From: Piromyces finnis
Lineage: Eukaryota; Neocallimastigomycota; Neocallimastigomycetes; Neocallimastigales; Neocallimastigaceae
Direction: 5' to 3'
NCBI GenBank assembly: GCA_002104945.1
Contig: MCFH01000052.1
Location: 248,001 to 312,000, forward strand
Length of the DNA stretch: 64,000 nt
In this document: piece after piece, positions 11,767-24,240 of the stretch
Layout: every line of letters begins with the position of its first letter
How positions within the stretch are numbered: position 1 is the first letter of the stretch
Notes under the pieces: generated by a model
What the model was told of the DNA's origin: nothing
The model's input: the letters and a program-made list of their open reading frames with translations, nothing else
Database searches by the model: none
Position numbers and translations under genes: made by a program

Positions 11767-12786
11767 TATTAAGTTTTGGGGTTTGGTTATGTGGCCAGGT
11801 CAGAATGTTTTAATTATATAGTAAAAAATGTTTTTTTAAGAAATTAAATTTAAATATAAAATAACACTTTAAACTTCCAAATGAAAAATTAATATTTATT
11901 TTTTTAAAATAGCTTTTTATAAAATTTTATTTATTTAGTAATAATAATATAAATGATAATATATTTAATAACTATATAATTAAGATTATAACTATAATCT
12001 TTACAAAGGATTAAAATCGAATTCAATTCATTCTCTTTTATATTTTTTGTTCAGATTATTAAATTGATAAAAATAAAGTATTACATGTAATATATTAATA
12101 ATATAATTAAATAAGTAATAAGATTGTTTGTTTGTTTGTTTGTATGTTTGTTTGTCATGACATAAAAATAAAATAAACATAAATCATTTAAACCCTTGAT
12201 CCGTTAACCTATTTTATAATAATTAGAATTATTTAATTTATAGATGTTAACTGTTACACCTAAATGGTTTAGTTCTATTTTTAGTAATAGTCATTATCAT
12301 TAATTAAATTAATATAATTAAAATTTCTATTGATAAATTCTTAATTTTTGTAAAGTCATAAGAAATATTTATGATCCATACTTGATATTCTATTGATTTT
12401 AATATACCAATTAAAATCTTTGAATGATCATAACTTCTTTAAATGACCAGTTAGAAGGACCGCGATTGTACCAAAATATAGCTTTTCCTTTAAGCTTTCT
12501 AATAAACTTGGTTTCACAGCCAACGCTACGGCCGTAGTACATACAGCCGTAGCGTTCGTTTTTGGCGAGTTATGCCTTGTTTCATGTTTGTTTATTTTTG
12601 GCTAATGGTTAAAGTGTATTGATATTAAATTTTTGAAATCATAACCCTTTCACTGAATCAAAATTTAAAAGGTGACTTTTAAAGGTGTTTTAAAATAATT
12701 ATTGAAATTATTTAATTATAATTATTATGTTTAATTAATTATAGATATTATCTGAATTTGTTTTAAATCCAGTTAATATCTTCACA
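11767..12786 (-). repeat. R1 copy 1: G3 3' LTR
   Basis: Window orientation starts TATTAAG (TGTTAAG in other copies) and ends ATCTTCACA. It contains GGTCAGAATG near the start, a (GTTT)n tract near 12127, and an extra AACGCTACGGCC block near 12524 that other copies lack. The self-primer sequence is at 11994-12004, with TATAAAAG on the sense strand 38 nt upstream (12042). Confidence 0.9.
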
Positions 12787-12815
12787 ACGCCCTCCCTAGG
12801 AATTCGTATTCCAGA
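12787..12815 (-). promoter_or_regulatory. G3 polypurine tract
   Basis: On the sense strand, CCTAGGGAGGGCGT lies directly before the 3' LTR start TGTGAAG. Such a tract normally primes plus-strand synthesis. It is conspicuous here against the AT-rich background. Confidence 0.65.
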
Positions 12816-13166
12816 CGAATTCTAGAAACTGGAGCGAGAAATAAAAATTTTTGATTTTAAAAAATTTTTACGAGAGGAAGTAATAATTTCAAAAGGTCAC
12901 TTGGTCATTGTGAGATTTTTTGAAATTTCACTTTTTGAAAAATTTTCTTGTTGATAAAATTTTAATAATAAAAATGATAATAGAAATAAAAAATAATTAA
13001 GTTTTAATATAATAATTGAAAAATATTAAGTGTAAAAATTTTGAAATTTCAACATTTCAAAATTTTGTGATGAGTTAAATTTCGAAATTTAGTTGTTATA
13101 AAAATCTTTTGTAAATGGCGTAAAAATTATTTTTTGAGAATCATTGACTTATTAATGTTGATTTAA

Positions 13167-16100
13167 TTAATTATATGCTATAGAAGCATAATGTCGTCCA
13201 CTTTTTAAATGTTTTTGATAAATGAATTGGTTACATGGATTGTCTTCTACTTCACTTGCTGGTACTCAATTGTAAGTGGGGCGGTATTTATATCGAATTT
13301 TATATTCATATCATTGTTGTTTATAATTTGTACGGAATCCAGATATTTCAACTATATCTTTTATTGATTCTGGATCAGCAATTATATTTAAAAATTCTTT
13401 TGGAGTTGGTTTATAAGGTTACAACTCAGATACATGAAATATTGGATAGTGTTTGGGGAAAGGTGATTTTTTGATATCAATTTCATAATTGTTATTTCTT
13501 AAAACTTGTGTTATTTTATATGGACCATATTTGCAAGGAGCTAATTTGGAACTATTTTCGATATTTAGAGAAGGTGGGGCTTGAATCCAAACTAGATAAT
13601 CAATTTTAAATTTTGGAGCTTCTAAACGACTTCTATCCACTCTTCTTTTATACAATTCTTTGGAGCGTAGTAACACTTCTTTTATGTGGTTGAATGCATC
13701 ATTAACGTTTTGAACTAGTTTATGATTAATATTACATTGTGGTAATAGGGTCATTTCATCCATCGGAGGATGAAAACCATAATTAATGAAGAATGGTGTT
13801 TCTTTGGTTGATTCATTAACAGCATTGTTATAAGCGAATTCTGCAAGTGGAAGCCAGTCAACCCAGTCGTCATGATAGAAAGACTTGGAATAACATCTAA
13901 GATACTGTTCAATAAAAGAATTTGATCTCTCAACCTGTCCAACAGTTTCATGGTGGTCAGTAGTAGCTATTCTTGGATGAATATATAATAAATCCAAAAA
14001 TTCGAGCCAAACATCACTTGTAAATTGCGAGCCTCTATCAGTATATAGGTCATAAGGGAGACCATGTAAACGATATACATTATTCAAAAAAGCTTTTACA
14101 GTCTGTGCTGCATTTGGAATTTGTTTAAACGGAACTAGGTGAATCATCTTGGAAAAGCGGTCAACCACTACCATAATAACGGAGTACCCTTTAGACTCAG
14201 GAAGGCCACAAATAAAGTCAATCTCTATAGATTTCCATGGACGTTCTGGAGTATCTAAAGGTTGCAATTTCCCATACTTACGATGTCTAGTTACTTTATT
14301 TCTTGCGCATGTTCCTCAAGAATTAACAAATTTAGTGACATCATCCTTAATTTTAGGCCACCAAAAATTTCGAGTTATCAATTCTAAAGTCCTTTTTATA
14401 CCAAGATGTCCAGCAGAGGGTTGTTCATGATATTTCATAAGAACATCTAAACGTAGTTTTTCAGGAATATAAACTAAATTATTATATAGAATAAGATTAT
14501 TTTTTAATTCAAACTTGTTCATTTTCCTAAATGGTTTATAAGCCTTTTGGTCATTATATGGGCTGAAATATAACATAATATCCTTAGCGGTTTCATCGTC
14601 CTTTAAGTATTGAATAACTTGTTCCAAGAAGTTACTCATGATACCTATGAAGCTTGGTATTAGTTTTACATTTTTTGAGTCTAAAATAAATTCTGGCTTT
14701 ACTTCATAAGTCTTATCCATGTAGTCAGGTCTGCGAGATAGACTATCAGGTTTACCATTCTTACGACCTTTTCTGTATATAAGTTCAGAATCGTATTCTT
14801 GAAAGAAAATGTGCCAACGATGTTGTCTTTGATTACCTACCTTTCCTCCAAGAGTATAAAGTAAGTTTCTATGATCAGTGTAAACTTTTATTTTGTACTT
14901 AGCACCAAGAAGAAGGTGCCTCCAAGTAGAGAAAGAATCCTTAATGGCTAATAATTCTTTATCTGTTATAGAATAGTTAACTTCAGAACTACTGAGACTT
15001 CTGGAGTAGTAAGCAACAGGATTTAAACGATTTTCTGAATCATATTGAGATAGTATAGAACCAATAGCAACATTACTTGCATCACATTCTAAAATATATT
15101 GTTTTTGAGGATCAGGATGTGATAAAATAGGTGCGGAAGTTAAACGAGTTTTTAAAATGTTAAATGAGGATTCACATTCTGTAGACCACTTGAACTTTGC
15201 ATTCTTTTTTGTTAAGTTGTGGAGGGGTTTAGCCAAGTCTGCAAAATTCATTACAAAGCGTCTATAGTAGTTGCAAAGACCTAAAAATCTTTGTACATCC
15301 TTAACTGTGGTAGGAGTAGGCCAATTTTTGATTAATTCTATCTTTTTTGGGTTGGTAGCAATTCCTGAACCTGAAATAACATACCCTAAGAATTCAACTT
15401 GTGGTTTGTCGAATTCACATTTAGTAAGCTTAGCATACAAATTATTTTCTAATAGTTTAGAAAGAACTTCACGTACATGTTAGTGGTGTTCTTCTATGGT
15501 TTTTGAAAATATAAGAATATCATCCAAATAGAGAATAACAGATTTTTCTAAGAAAGGTCTGAGAACAGAATTTATAAATGCCTGGAAAGTAGCAGGAGCA
15601 TTGCGTAAACCAAATGGCATCACTAAATATTCATAGTGAACAAATTTTGTGCGAAAAGCAGTTTTATATTCGTCACCATTTCTTATTCTAACTAAATTAT
15701 AAGCAGAGCGTAAGTCGAGCTTGGTGAAATAATTTGCACCTTTGACACGTTCGATAATGTCGGTAATAAGTGGTATTGGGTAGGAATTACGTATCGTTAC
15801 AGAATTGAGTTTTTATAATCAATACAAACTCTAAGAGTACCATCTTTCTTTTTCTGAAACACCACTGGATATCCTGCGGGTGATTCGGATGGTCTAATAA
15901 AGCCTTTTTTTAAATTTTCCTTGATATACTCTTCTAAAACTTTTGATTCTTCTTCTGAAAAAGGATAGATGGGACCATAATGAAGAGTAGCATCTTTTTC
16001 TAGTACTATTTTGCAATCTGTAATTCTATGTGGCGGTAGTTTATCAGCTTCTTGTTTGCTGAAAACTTTTGCCAAATCTCGATAGGGTTCTGGAATATCC

Positions 16101-17974
16101 TCAATAGTATGTTCTTCTAAATTGCTTACTTCTTCTGGTTTTTCGGACAAAAAAGTATGAATTAAATAATTATAATTATATCTATCATAATTATTTTTAT
16201 TTAATATAACTTTTTTAGAAAATTTGGAACGTTTAGATTTGAATTTGTGGAATCGACCATTTTTCTTCTTCTTAAAGGTTTTGGATCTGAAATAAAAATT
16301 ATGAATTTTATTTTTTAAATTATAAAAAGTAGCGGAATATTTTTTATTATTATTTACACCTGTAGAAGTGGTAGGTGTAGTATTCTTATCATTTCTATTA
16401 TGAGAAATAAATTTTTCTAAATTTAAAAACTTAGTAGTATGCTTCATATTGAATTTCTTTTTGTTAAAATCATTTTAAATTTGAATATAAATATTTTTAT
16501 TATAATTATAATGAATTTCATATTTGGACATGAATATATTTCCAAATAATAAATCTGTCGGAATATAATCCGCTAGTAAAAATTTTTCTTTGAAATGATG
16601 AAATGAAATTTATTGTTGATAAATAGTTTTAACTGGAAGTTTAGGTTGATATATTCATCAAGTTCAATTGAAGTACCACTGATACCTTGTACAGTGATAA
16701 CATTATTCATTTTATGAGAATGTAATTGTAATGTACGTAATAGTTTGTACGACATAAAATTACAATAAGATCCACTATCTAATAGTGATGTACATATAGT
16801 TTTATTATGTATTTTATTTGTACCTCCATTATTGGATAATATATATGTATTAAAAGTAAAAAATGTTGGAGGTAATGTATTATCTTTATTGATAATGGGA
16901 AAAGTGTAGTTTAATATTTTTATATTCGAGTGGTGATGGGACTTCAATGGAAGTCCTTTATTTAGTTTTTTGAACTAATTTTTTGAGCCTTATAATTGTT
17001 GTTATAGTAATTATTATTATGTTTTTGGAAGTTATTGTTATTGTTGTTATTGTATGGTCTGTGGTGGTTGAAATGTGAATTTCTTTTCTTGTTAGACTTG
17101 GAACTAGAAAACTGGTTAATCTTATTCTTTGTAGAAAGAGAACTTTCAATCAAAATACATCTAGTTATAATGGACTCCATAGTGGTTGGAAATACCTCCA
17201 TCTTTTCAATTTCTTCTGATATTTTGGATGTAACCCATTGTAAAAGATTAAAGATAATGCTTCTTCATTCCATTTAAATTGTTGTGAAAGAGAGCAGAAT
17301 TCTTCGATATAATCATTAATTTTACCATATTGTTGTTTTAAACACATTATTTTGATTTTAGCTATCTTGTAACTAACAGTATTGGAGAAAGCAATTCTTA
17401 ATCCATCCAATAATTCTTGCATGGTAGCTGGATAAATATTATCCATGTACTTGGCAAGATACCAATTTCTAGCAGCATCACGAAGACGGAATTGTACAAA
17501 ATTAATTTTTGTTTCTTCTGGTAAAGTTCGATTTGGTAGAGTTTTAAAAGTATCTTCACATAATTGACAAAATAGATCGGTATCACTAGTCTTACCGGAA
17601 AACATACCTGGATCTGGGACTTGAGTAATTGGAGTAGCAAAACGACCTCTCATGATAACATCATGATCTAAATCAAATCTTGAAGTAGATTCATCATCTC
17701 TAAAGGCATTAGGTCTTGGAGTAGCTATCCTATCATAATTGTTATGTAACAATGGTTGTTCATCTTCATTCCGAGTAGCTTGACTATTATTCATACTGGT
17801 TAATACTCCCATGATTTCATTTAAACGATTATTCACATCATTGGAAAAATTTTGAAAATCTTCACGGAAAACCAAATTTTCATTGATACCCTCAATGATA
17901 TCTTTGGCAGTCTGAGTAGCATCCTCTCTAAGTTGGTTTACCTCGTCTGGGAAGTTAGGAACTGGAGTAAACAT
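13167..17974 (-). pseudogene. G3 Gag-Pol polyprotein, inactivated
   Basis: ATG at 17974, only 35 nt from the 5' LTR. Gag has no zinc knuckle; its end is basic and Asn-rich (about 17150-16965). A one-base loss near 17224 shifts the Gag frame. The protease motif LLDSGSYCNF lies near 16790. RT begins about 16000 (GFIRPSESPAGYP); the frame shifts near 15800; the catalytic motif is YLDD near 15525; TAA at 15480-15482 follows. RNase H has ECDASNVAIGSILSQ. Integrase: GHLGIKRT; TGA at 14316-14318 replaces the first Cys of the HHCC finger (the second survives in GTCA); then TDRGSQF and a DDE region. TAA at 13419-13421 falls after HVSEL. The last 84 codons include YKIRYKYRP and VPASEVED, resembling a degenerate chromodomain. 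A different lineage from G1/G2. Confidence 0.9.
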
Positions 17975-17998
17975 TTTAAAGTAGCCACTAAACTGCGG

Positions 17999-18009
17999 GT
18001 AAAGATTAT
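17999..18009 (-). promoter_or_regulatory. G3 putative self-priming primer-binding site
   Basis: The sense sequence ATAATCTTTAC directly follows the 5' LTR. The same 11 nt occur in plus orientation inside R1 (11994-12004, and in R1 copies 3-5), so the transcript start GTAAAGATTAT could fold back and pair with it, as in fission-yeast Tf1. G3's own 5' LTR now has one mismatch (CTTTATAAAG). The mechanism is inferred. Confidence 0.6.
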
Positions 18010-18999
18010 TGTTAAGTTTGGGTTTGGTTATGTGGCCAGATCAGAATATTATTAATTATATAGTAAATATGTTTTTTAAGAAATTAAATTTAAATATAAA
18101 ATAACACTTTAAACTTCCAAATGAAAAATTAATATTTATTTTTTAGAATAACTTTTTTTTAAAATTTTATTTATTTAGTAATAATAATATAAATGATAAT
18201 ATATTTAATAACTATATAATTAAGATTATAACTATAATCTTTATAAAGAATTAAAATCGAATTCAATTCATTCTCTTTTATATTCTTTGTTCAGATTATT
18301 AAATTGATAAAAATAAAGTATTACATGTAATATATTAATAATATAATAAGATTGTTTGTTTGTTTGTTTATTTGTCATGACATAGAAATAAAATAAACAT
18401 ATGATTAATCATTTAAACACTTGATCCGTTAACCTATTTTATAATAATTAAAATTATTTAATTTATAGATGTTAACTGTTACACCTAAATGGTTTAGTTC
18501 TATTTTTAGTAATAGTCATTATCATTAATTAAATTAATATAATTAAAATTTCTATTGATATATTTTTAATTTTCGTCAAGTCATAAGAAATGTCTATGAT
18601 CCATACTTGATATCCTATTGATTTTAATATACCAATTAAAATCTTTAAATGACCATATCTTCCTTAAATGACCAGTTAGAAGGACCGCGATTGTACCAAA
18701 ATATAGCTTTTCCTTTAAGCTTTCTAATAAACTTGGTTTCACAGCCGTAGTACTTACAGCCGTAACGATCGTTTTTAGCGAGTTATGCCTAGTTTCGTGT
18801 TTGTTTATTTTTGGTTAAGGGTTAAAGTGTATTGATATTAAATTTTTGAAATCATAACCCTTTCACTGAATCAAAATTTAAAAGGTGACTTTTAAAGGTG
18901 TTTTAAAATAATTATTGAAATTATTTAACTATAATTTTTATGTTTAATTAATTATAGATATTATCTGAATTTGTTTTAAATCTAGTTAATATCTTCACA
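18010..18999 (-). repeat. R1 copy 2: G3 5' LTR
   Basis: 990 bp, TGTTAAG...CTTCACA in window orientation. It matches copy 1 along its length but lacks the AACGCTACGGCC block and differs in several indels. TCGTG follows at 19000. Confidence 0.9.
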
Positions 19000-19050
19000 T
19001 CGTGTTTATTAAGCTAGTTTTTATTATGTTTTTATGTAAGTAGCGTATCA
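19000..19050 (+). repeat. R8 right-end fragment
   Basis: TCGTGTTTATT..AG..TAG to GCGTATCA matches 56274-56324, the right end of R8 copy 2. In both places TCGTG directly follows an R1 LTR, and the repeat ends 46 nt further on. Confidence 0.7.
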
Positions 19051-21040
19051 AAAATGCTACGGTTCAAATAAGATATCACAATACACTTCAATAGTTATAA
19101 AAATAAAAATTTATTTAATTTTAATTTTTATTCATTTAATTTATTTTTGATTTTTCAAATTTTAAATTTTTCTCAAAATTCCTCCTACTTTTTCCAACTA
19201 TCCATCATTTGAAATTTAATAATTTTGGATAGCTAAGGATTTAAATTAATTTCATTCATAATATATGGATCATTCACTGTAACATATATTAATTAAATCC
19301 TTAATATATATTATGAATAATCTCTTAATATTTGAATAGAAAAATTTTTAATTTATAATTAATAAATTTTTAATTTATGATATGTGTAATATTTTTGCAT
19401 ATCATATATTATATATTCAATTATAGCATATAATAAAATTATATTATTCAATTAATTATGCCCTTTTTTAGACATAAATAATAATTTTTCTGTCGAGGTA
19501 TCTTCTGTTTTGTGTGTAATAGTTGCATTTTTTAGTAAAAATTATAATTAAATTCTATGTCATAATTTTAAATTATAAAATATTATACAATAAAGTTAAT
19601 TAATAAAATAAGCATTAAATAATAATAAAATACCTATAACTATTTTAATAATAAAATTTGGTAAAATTTTATAAGTATAAAATATTATAAGTAATTATAC
19701 TAATACTAGTAATAAAGGTCTTAAATAACTATATACAAATAATATAACTATATAATAAAAATATTAATAATTACTAGAAAAATGTATAAAAATTATATAT
19801 TATAATTTTTATATTTTAAAAATAGAGTTAAACACTAATAAGGAATATAAATAGTTGAAGGTTAAATCCTAAAATTCTAGCTAATTCAACTATTTATGTT
19901 CATTTATTAGCGAAAATAAGTGTTTAATATTATCTTAATTTATAATTAAATAGTTATAAAAGTGATAATATTCTTATCAATTAATAAAAAAAAGGATTTA
20001 AAATAAATTTTTATTATAAAGTTATTTGAAATATTTTAATTCAACATAACGATTATTAACAAAATATAAAAGTTATGTTTTAAAAACACAATTAAAAATA
20101 TATTTTTGAATCAACTCTTTATTTAATAAATTTATTAAAAGTATTGATTGATTTTTAAATTAGGAAATAATTACATGTATTTATAATTTTCTTTCTGTTT
20201 TAACTTTTTAAAATAAAATATTAATATGTGATATGAAATATTAAATAAAACTCTAATTATTAATAAAATTATTTTATTAATAATTACACAAAATAAATTA
20301 AAATAGTCATGTAATAACGTGACTAAAAGCAATTGAGGCGTAAATATATTCACACGATAAAATAAATTTAAGTGATAACATAAATTTATTTTATTAATTT
20401 AAATAATAAAAACATAAAATTATAACATAATTTTATGTTATGTAAATAATTTCTTTTATTTATTATTTTTATTTATAATATTTTATATTTTATATTTATA
20501 TTTATTATATTTTTATTATACTTTATTAAATATTTTTATACTTTTTATACTAGTTATTATATATTTATTAATTAAACAAACAAAACAGAGCTTATAATTA
20601 TTAAAAGATATATAAATGCATTATTATTTCTTATAATTAAATCTTTGCTTCTGTATTTCTAGCCAAAAATTTATATTTAATAAAATTAATTTTAAAAACA
20701 TTAATACATAAAGTTTCTCCCTAAAAAGGAAATAGAACCGAGTTATATCATATGTTTTTAAATAATAATGAATAATAAATAAAAGAAATAATTTATTTTA
20801 AAGTAATTAATTTAATTAATATAATACTATTTTACTATTTAAAATGTTATTTATACTATGTTTATTTTATAACAAAAATATAATTTAAACTGAGTTTTAA
20901 TAAATAATTTTTATACTTTTAATTAAACATTTAAATATTATTATTATTTATTATTTATTTTTAAGTTGTTTTGAGGGTTAGTTTATATCAAGATTATAAT
21001 TTCATATTTATTAATTCCAATTTATATAAAAATTTCTGAA
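19051..21040. other. AT-rich spacer upstream of tRNA gene
   Basis: No convincing gene. A partial inverted repeat lies at about 19230-19315 (AAGGATTTAAATTAAT with its complement downstream). Short ORFs here have only low-complexity Ile/Asn/Phe/Lys content. Confidence 0.45.
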
Positions 21041-21122
21041 GTCAGTTTGTCCGAGTGGTTAAGGAGTCAGACTTGAAATCTGATGGGCTTTGCCCGCGCA
21101 GGTTCAAACCCTGCAGCTGACG
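21041..21122 (+). tRNA. tRNA-Ser(UGA)
   Basis: 82-nt cloverleaf without intron. The acceptor stem GTCAGTT pairs with AGCTGAC at 21115-21121 (one G-T pair), with discriminator G at 21122. The anticodon stem TCAGA/TCTGA encloses the loop CTTGAAA, giving anticodon TGA, which reads UCA serine codons. The long variable arm GGGC-TTT-GCCC is diagnostic of a class II tRNA. The T arm GCAGG-TTCAAAC-CCTGC supplies the B box GTTCAAACC, and TGTCCGAGTGG is the A-box region. All stems pair, so it looks functional. It is the only recognisable host gene in the window. Confidence 0.97.
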
Positions 21123-21128
21123 AAAAAA

Positions 21129-21134
21129 TTTTTT
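21129..21134 (+). terminator. Pol III terminator of tRNA-Ser
   Basis: Run of six T beginning 6 nt after the discriminator base, the usual RNA polymerase III stop. Confidence 0.85.
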
Positions 21135-23316
21135 AAATGTAAAAATATATAATTTTTATCTATTAATTTTTATATTTTTAAATGCAATGTATATATAATA
21201 TTATTTATAAACATTAATTTTATTTAGGATTTTAATTAATAAATATATAATTATTACTAAATAAATAAAAAATTTCTTATGAATGATAAATGATTTTATA
21301 TTAAATTTTGTAAAAAAAATTAATAATTAAATCTCATTTAGCTATATTGTTAGAACATAATAGAATTGATCAATTACTTTGAAGTTTATTGAATTAATTT
21401 AAATAATACATTTCAAATATATTTTTTTTGTAACATTAAAGCGCATTCTTATGATCTAATTTAATACCTTTCATAATAATTGGCACAAGTCGCAGAATAA
21501 TACAAATGTAAGTGTAATCTTCTTAAATTGCTAATAAAACATTTTATTAATAAATAAAGTTTTATATTAAAACATAAAATTCATACACACTAAATATATA
21601 ATAATAAATGCTTATTTGCCTTTTTCTATTAATATAGATTATCCTTAACTATTTTTAATATAATTATTTATTATTAATTATTTATTATATTATTTTTCTT
21701 TAATACTAATGCTAAAGAATAAGCATTTATTTGTTCGTTTTCTTTTATAATATTATTAATCTATATTAACATTTGTTTAATATTTAATTGTATTTTTTAC
21801 TATTTAACTATAAAAATAATAAATATTAATTATTTAAATATAATGTTTTATTATATTGTATATAAGTTATTAATATTAAATTATTAAATCCTTATAATAT
21901 TACAATATTATTATATAATATGGGTTATTTTTATGTAAAAAAAAATTTAATTTTAAGTAATATATATTTTATTAATAACTTTATTATTTATATTTCAATA
22001 TTTTCTTCTCTCTAAATACAAAAGCGTTTATCCTGGCGCTTTTAACTAATTAAACTTAACTGAAACTATAAGCTCTTTTTAATAATCATTATTCTCTAGT
22101 TTATTTATATTAATGAGGAGTACTTAATAATTAGTTGTCCAATTATAGGACTGAAATTATATGAATTATACATTTGCATTATTCTTTTAATTTATAGAGA
22201 ATTATATAAATTTAATATTAATAATAATTTACTAATAATATGTTAAAGTCACATATTGGTTTTATATCAGAAATTCTCTCGCTAAAGTATAATTTGAGAT
22301 ATAAAAATTATATTAAGTGTATTAGATCATAATATTAATTTTCTAGCTATTTAACTAAATTCTAAAATTTTGAAAGTAAAAATGAATAAAAAATGTTAAT
22401 AAAGTTATTTTAATTTTTTGTTTACTAATTATTATTAGTATTATTAGTGTTATTTAATTTAATTTTAGTATTTTATTTATTAATTATTAATTGTAACGTA
22501 TAAAGGTTTTGCACCTTTTCCAAGAAATTGTTGATATAATTTGATAATAATCTTAATTTTGAAATTTATTTCAAAAAGTTATTATTATATTATATCTTTG
22601 ATTATAACTATATATAAGTTATATGGATTAGAATTTGAAATTGTTTTTATGAAAATTAATAAAATTGTTTTATTACAACACACTAAATTGTTTTATTAGA
22701 AGCACTCGCTTTTCTAATATTTAAATATTTAAAATTTTATTTATTAAATTATTAAAATGATTATTAAAATTATAAAAATATTAATTAACTATATAATATT
22801 TTCTTTATTAATAATAATTACAATGATTAAAATAAGAATATTTACATGTATTTATATTTTCTTTTAAATTTAAACTATTTACAATAAAAGTAATAAAAGT
22901 AATTAGAAATAACAATAAAAGAAATAATTAAAAGTTAAAGAATATAAAAAGTTGTTTATTTTACAATTAATTAAGTAATAATTATTTTTAGTATTTTAAT
23001 AAAAATGTTTAATTATATAATTTTATAACATGAATTATTATATTTGTTTACTTTTAAAGTGTAATTTACTAACGAAGTTATTAAATATTTAATTTAACAA
23101 TTAATTTAACAAAAGTTATATATTTTGATCTCGATTAATTAAAGTTTATTATTTTCTTTCAATAATCAAAATATATGCAGTGTTAAGGATTAATTTCATT
23201 TTAGAATTTTAGTAAAGTAATTAATTAAACTATAACTTGTTTTAGGTTACTTTTAGGGTTAACTTAAAAATCAAGTATAATAACAATTTATATTTATTAA
23301 TTTTATTATTTTTCAT
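21135..23316. other. AT-rich spacer
   Basis: No gene recognised. The segment at 21690-21730 (TTTAATACTAATGCTAAAG) resembles the R9 core, suggesting a very old R9-like copy. The rest is AT-rich with short simple repeats. Confidence 0.4.
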
Positions 23317-23873
23317 TGTTAATAAAAAATTAAATTTATAAATTAAATATTATTATAATAACATTATTTTAAACACAGATTAATATAAATTAAATTAGTA
23401 CTAAAATATTTATATAAATTATTAATTTTAAAATTATAAATGTAAACAAGAAATTACTTATTTATTTATTTGCTTATTAATTAAATAGTTAATTATTGTT
23501 TATTAATATAATACTTTAAAAATAATATAAATGTATAAATAGTGTTAGAATTACTTTATTTTAAAAATTGTTCCTAAAAATACTGTAAAATTAGATATTT
23601 ATATAATTTATATAAAATAATATTTGTAATTATAATAATATACATACGAGATGTATTGAATAATAATAACATATATATATTTAATAATACAAGAGTTATT
23701 AAATATTAAAACTTTATAATTAAATAAAATAATTTTATATTTTAAACTAACAAAGACAAATGAACAAGTATAAAAATCATTTATTTTTATTTTCTTATTT
23801 TTATTTTTTAGATACAAATATTATCACTTTCTATAGTAAAATATAGAATTAAGATAATATTTTCCTTGTATCA
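23317..23873 (+). repeat. R3 LTR, copy 4 (diverged)
   Basis: Follows R3 from TGTTAATAAAA to CTTGTATCA with many differences, including the CAAGAGTTATTAAATATTAAAAC and ATTATCACTTTCTATA segments. The TCACT site used by R2 and R1 elsewhere is present and unoccupied at 23824-23828. I find no clear target duplication; the left end is approximate. Confidence 0.7.
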
Positions 23874-24240
23874 TTGTATTTCGGGGTTCTATAAGCTGGC
23901 TTCGCCGTCAGGTTGTTGGACGCTGATCTACTTGTCATGTGTTTGACTCCTGATTCTCTATATTGTGGATTAAATATAGCAATCGCTATATTTAATCCAT
24001 AATATTTGTCTATTTCTATTTCTTCTTTTTTATTTAAATAATTGAAGTTACCAATCAATATGAATGATGTTTATTCATAATTATTAAATAAGAATATTTA
24101 TAAATAGTAAATATAAATAATTTATAAAATTCATGTAAATTTAGTCTTTAGAATTAATATTAAGATTAATTTGTATTAATAATATTAAATAATAAAATTA
24201 TTAATAAAATATACTATTAATACAAAAAATAGTTAATTAG
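23874..24240. other. Less AT-rich unassigned segment with 14-bp hairpin
   Basis: Bases 23874-24010 stand out in G+C against the flanks. The minus strand has a 69-codon ORF (24058 to 23849) with a non-low-complexity part near SGVKHMTSRSASNNLTAKPA, but it runs into R3 and I recognise no family. Bases 23967-23980 and 23985-23998 are perfect 14-nt complements around a 4-nt loop. Possibly an eroded coding fragment of host or transposon origin. Confidence 0.35.

Larger units (their letters stand above)
11767..18999 (-). mobile_element. G3: decayed Ty3/gypsy element with R1 LTRs
   Basis: Minus-strand element: 5' LTR at 18010-18999, Gag-Pol at 17974-13167, 3' LTR at 11767-12786. In sense orientation the LTR runs TGTGAAGATATTAAC...AACTTAACA. 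A polypurine tract (AGGGAGGGCG) abuts the 3' LTR, and a putative self-priming site abuts the 5' LTR. The flanks disagree: AAATT on the left (11762-11766) and TCGTG on the right (19000-19004). The right flank is R8-type sequence and the left is the G2 tail, so at least one end was exchanged or deleted after insertion. The LTRs differ by many substitutions and indels, so the element is old. Confidence 0.85.

Noticed and set aside
20171-20353. 60-codon minus-strand ORF
   Set aside because: Low-complexity Ile/Leu/Phe/Asn content expected by chance in AT-rich DNA; no motif.
23608-23817. 69-codon minus-strand ORF
   Set aside because: Lies within the R3 LTR copy and is low complexity (Tyr/Ile/Lys).
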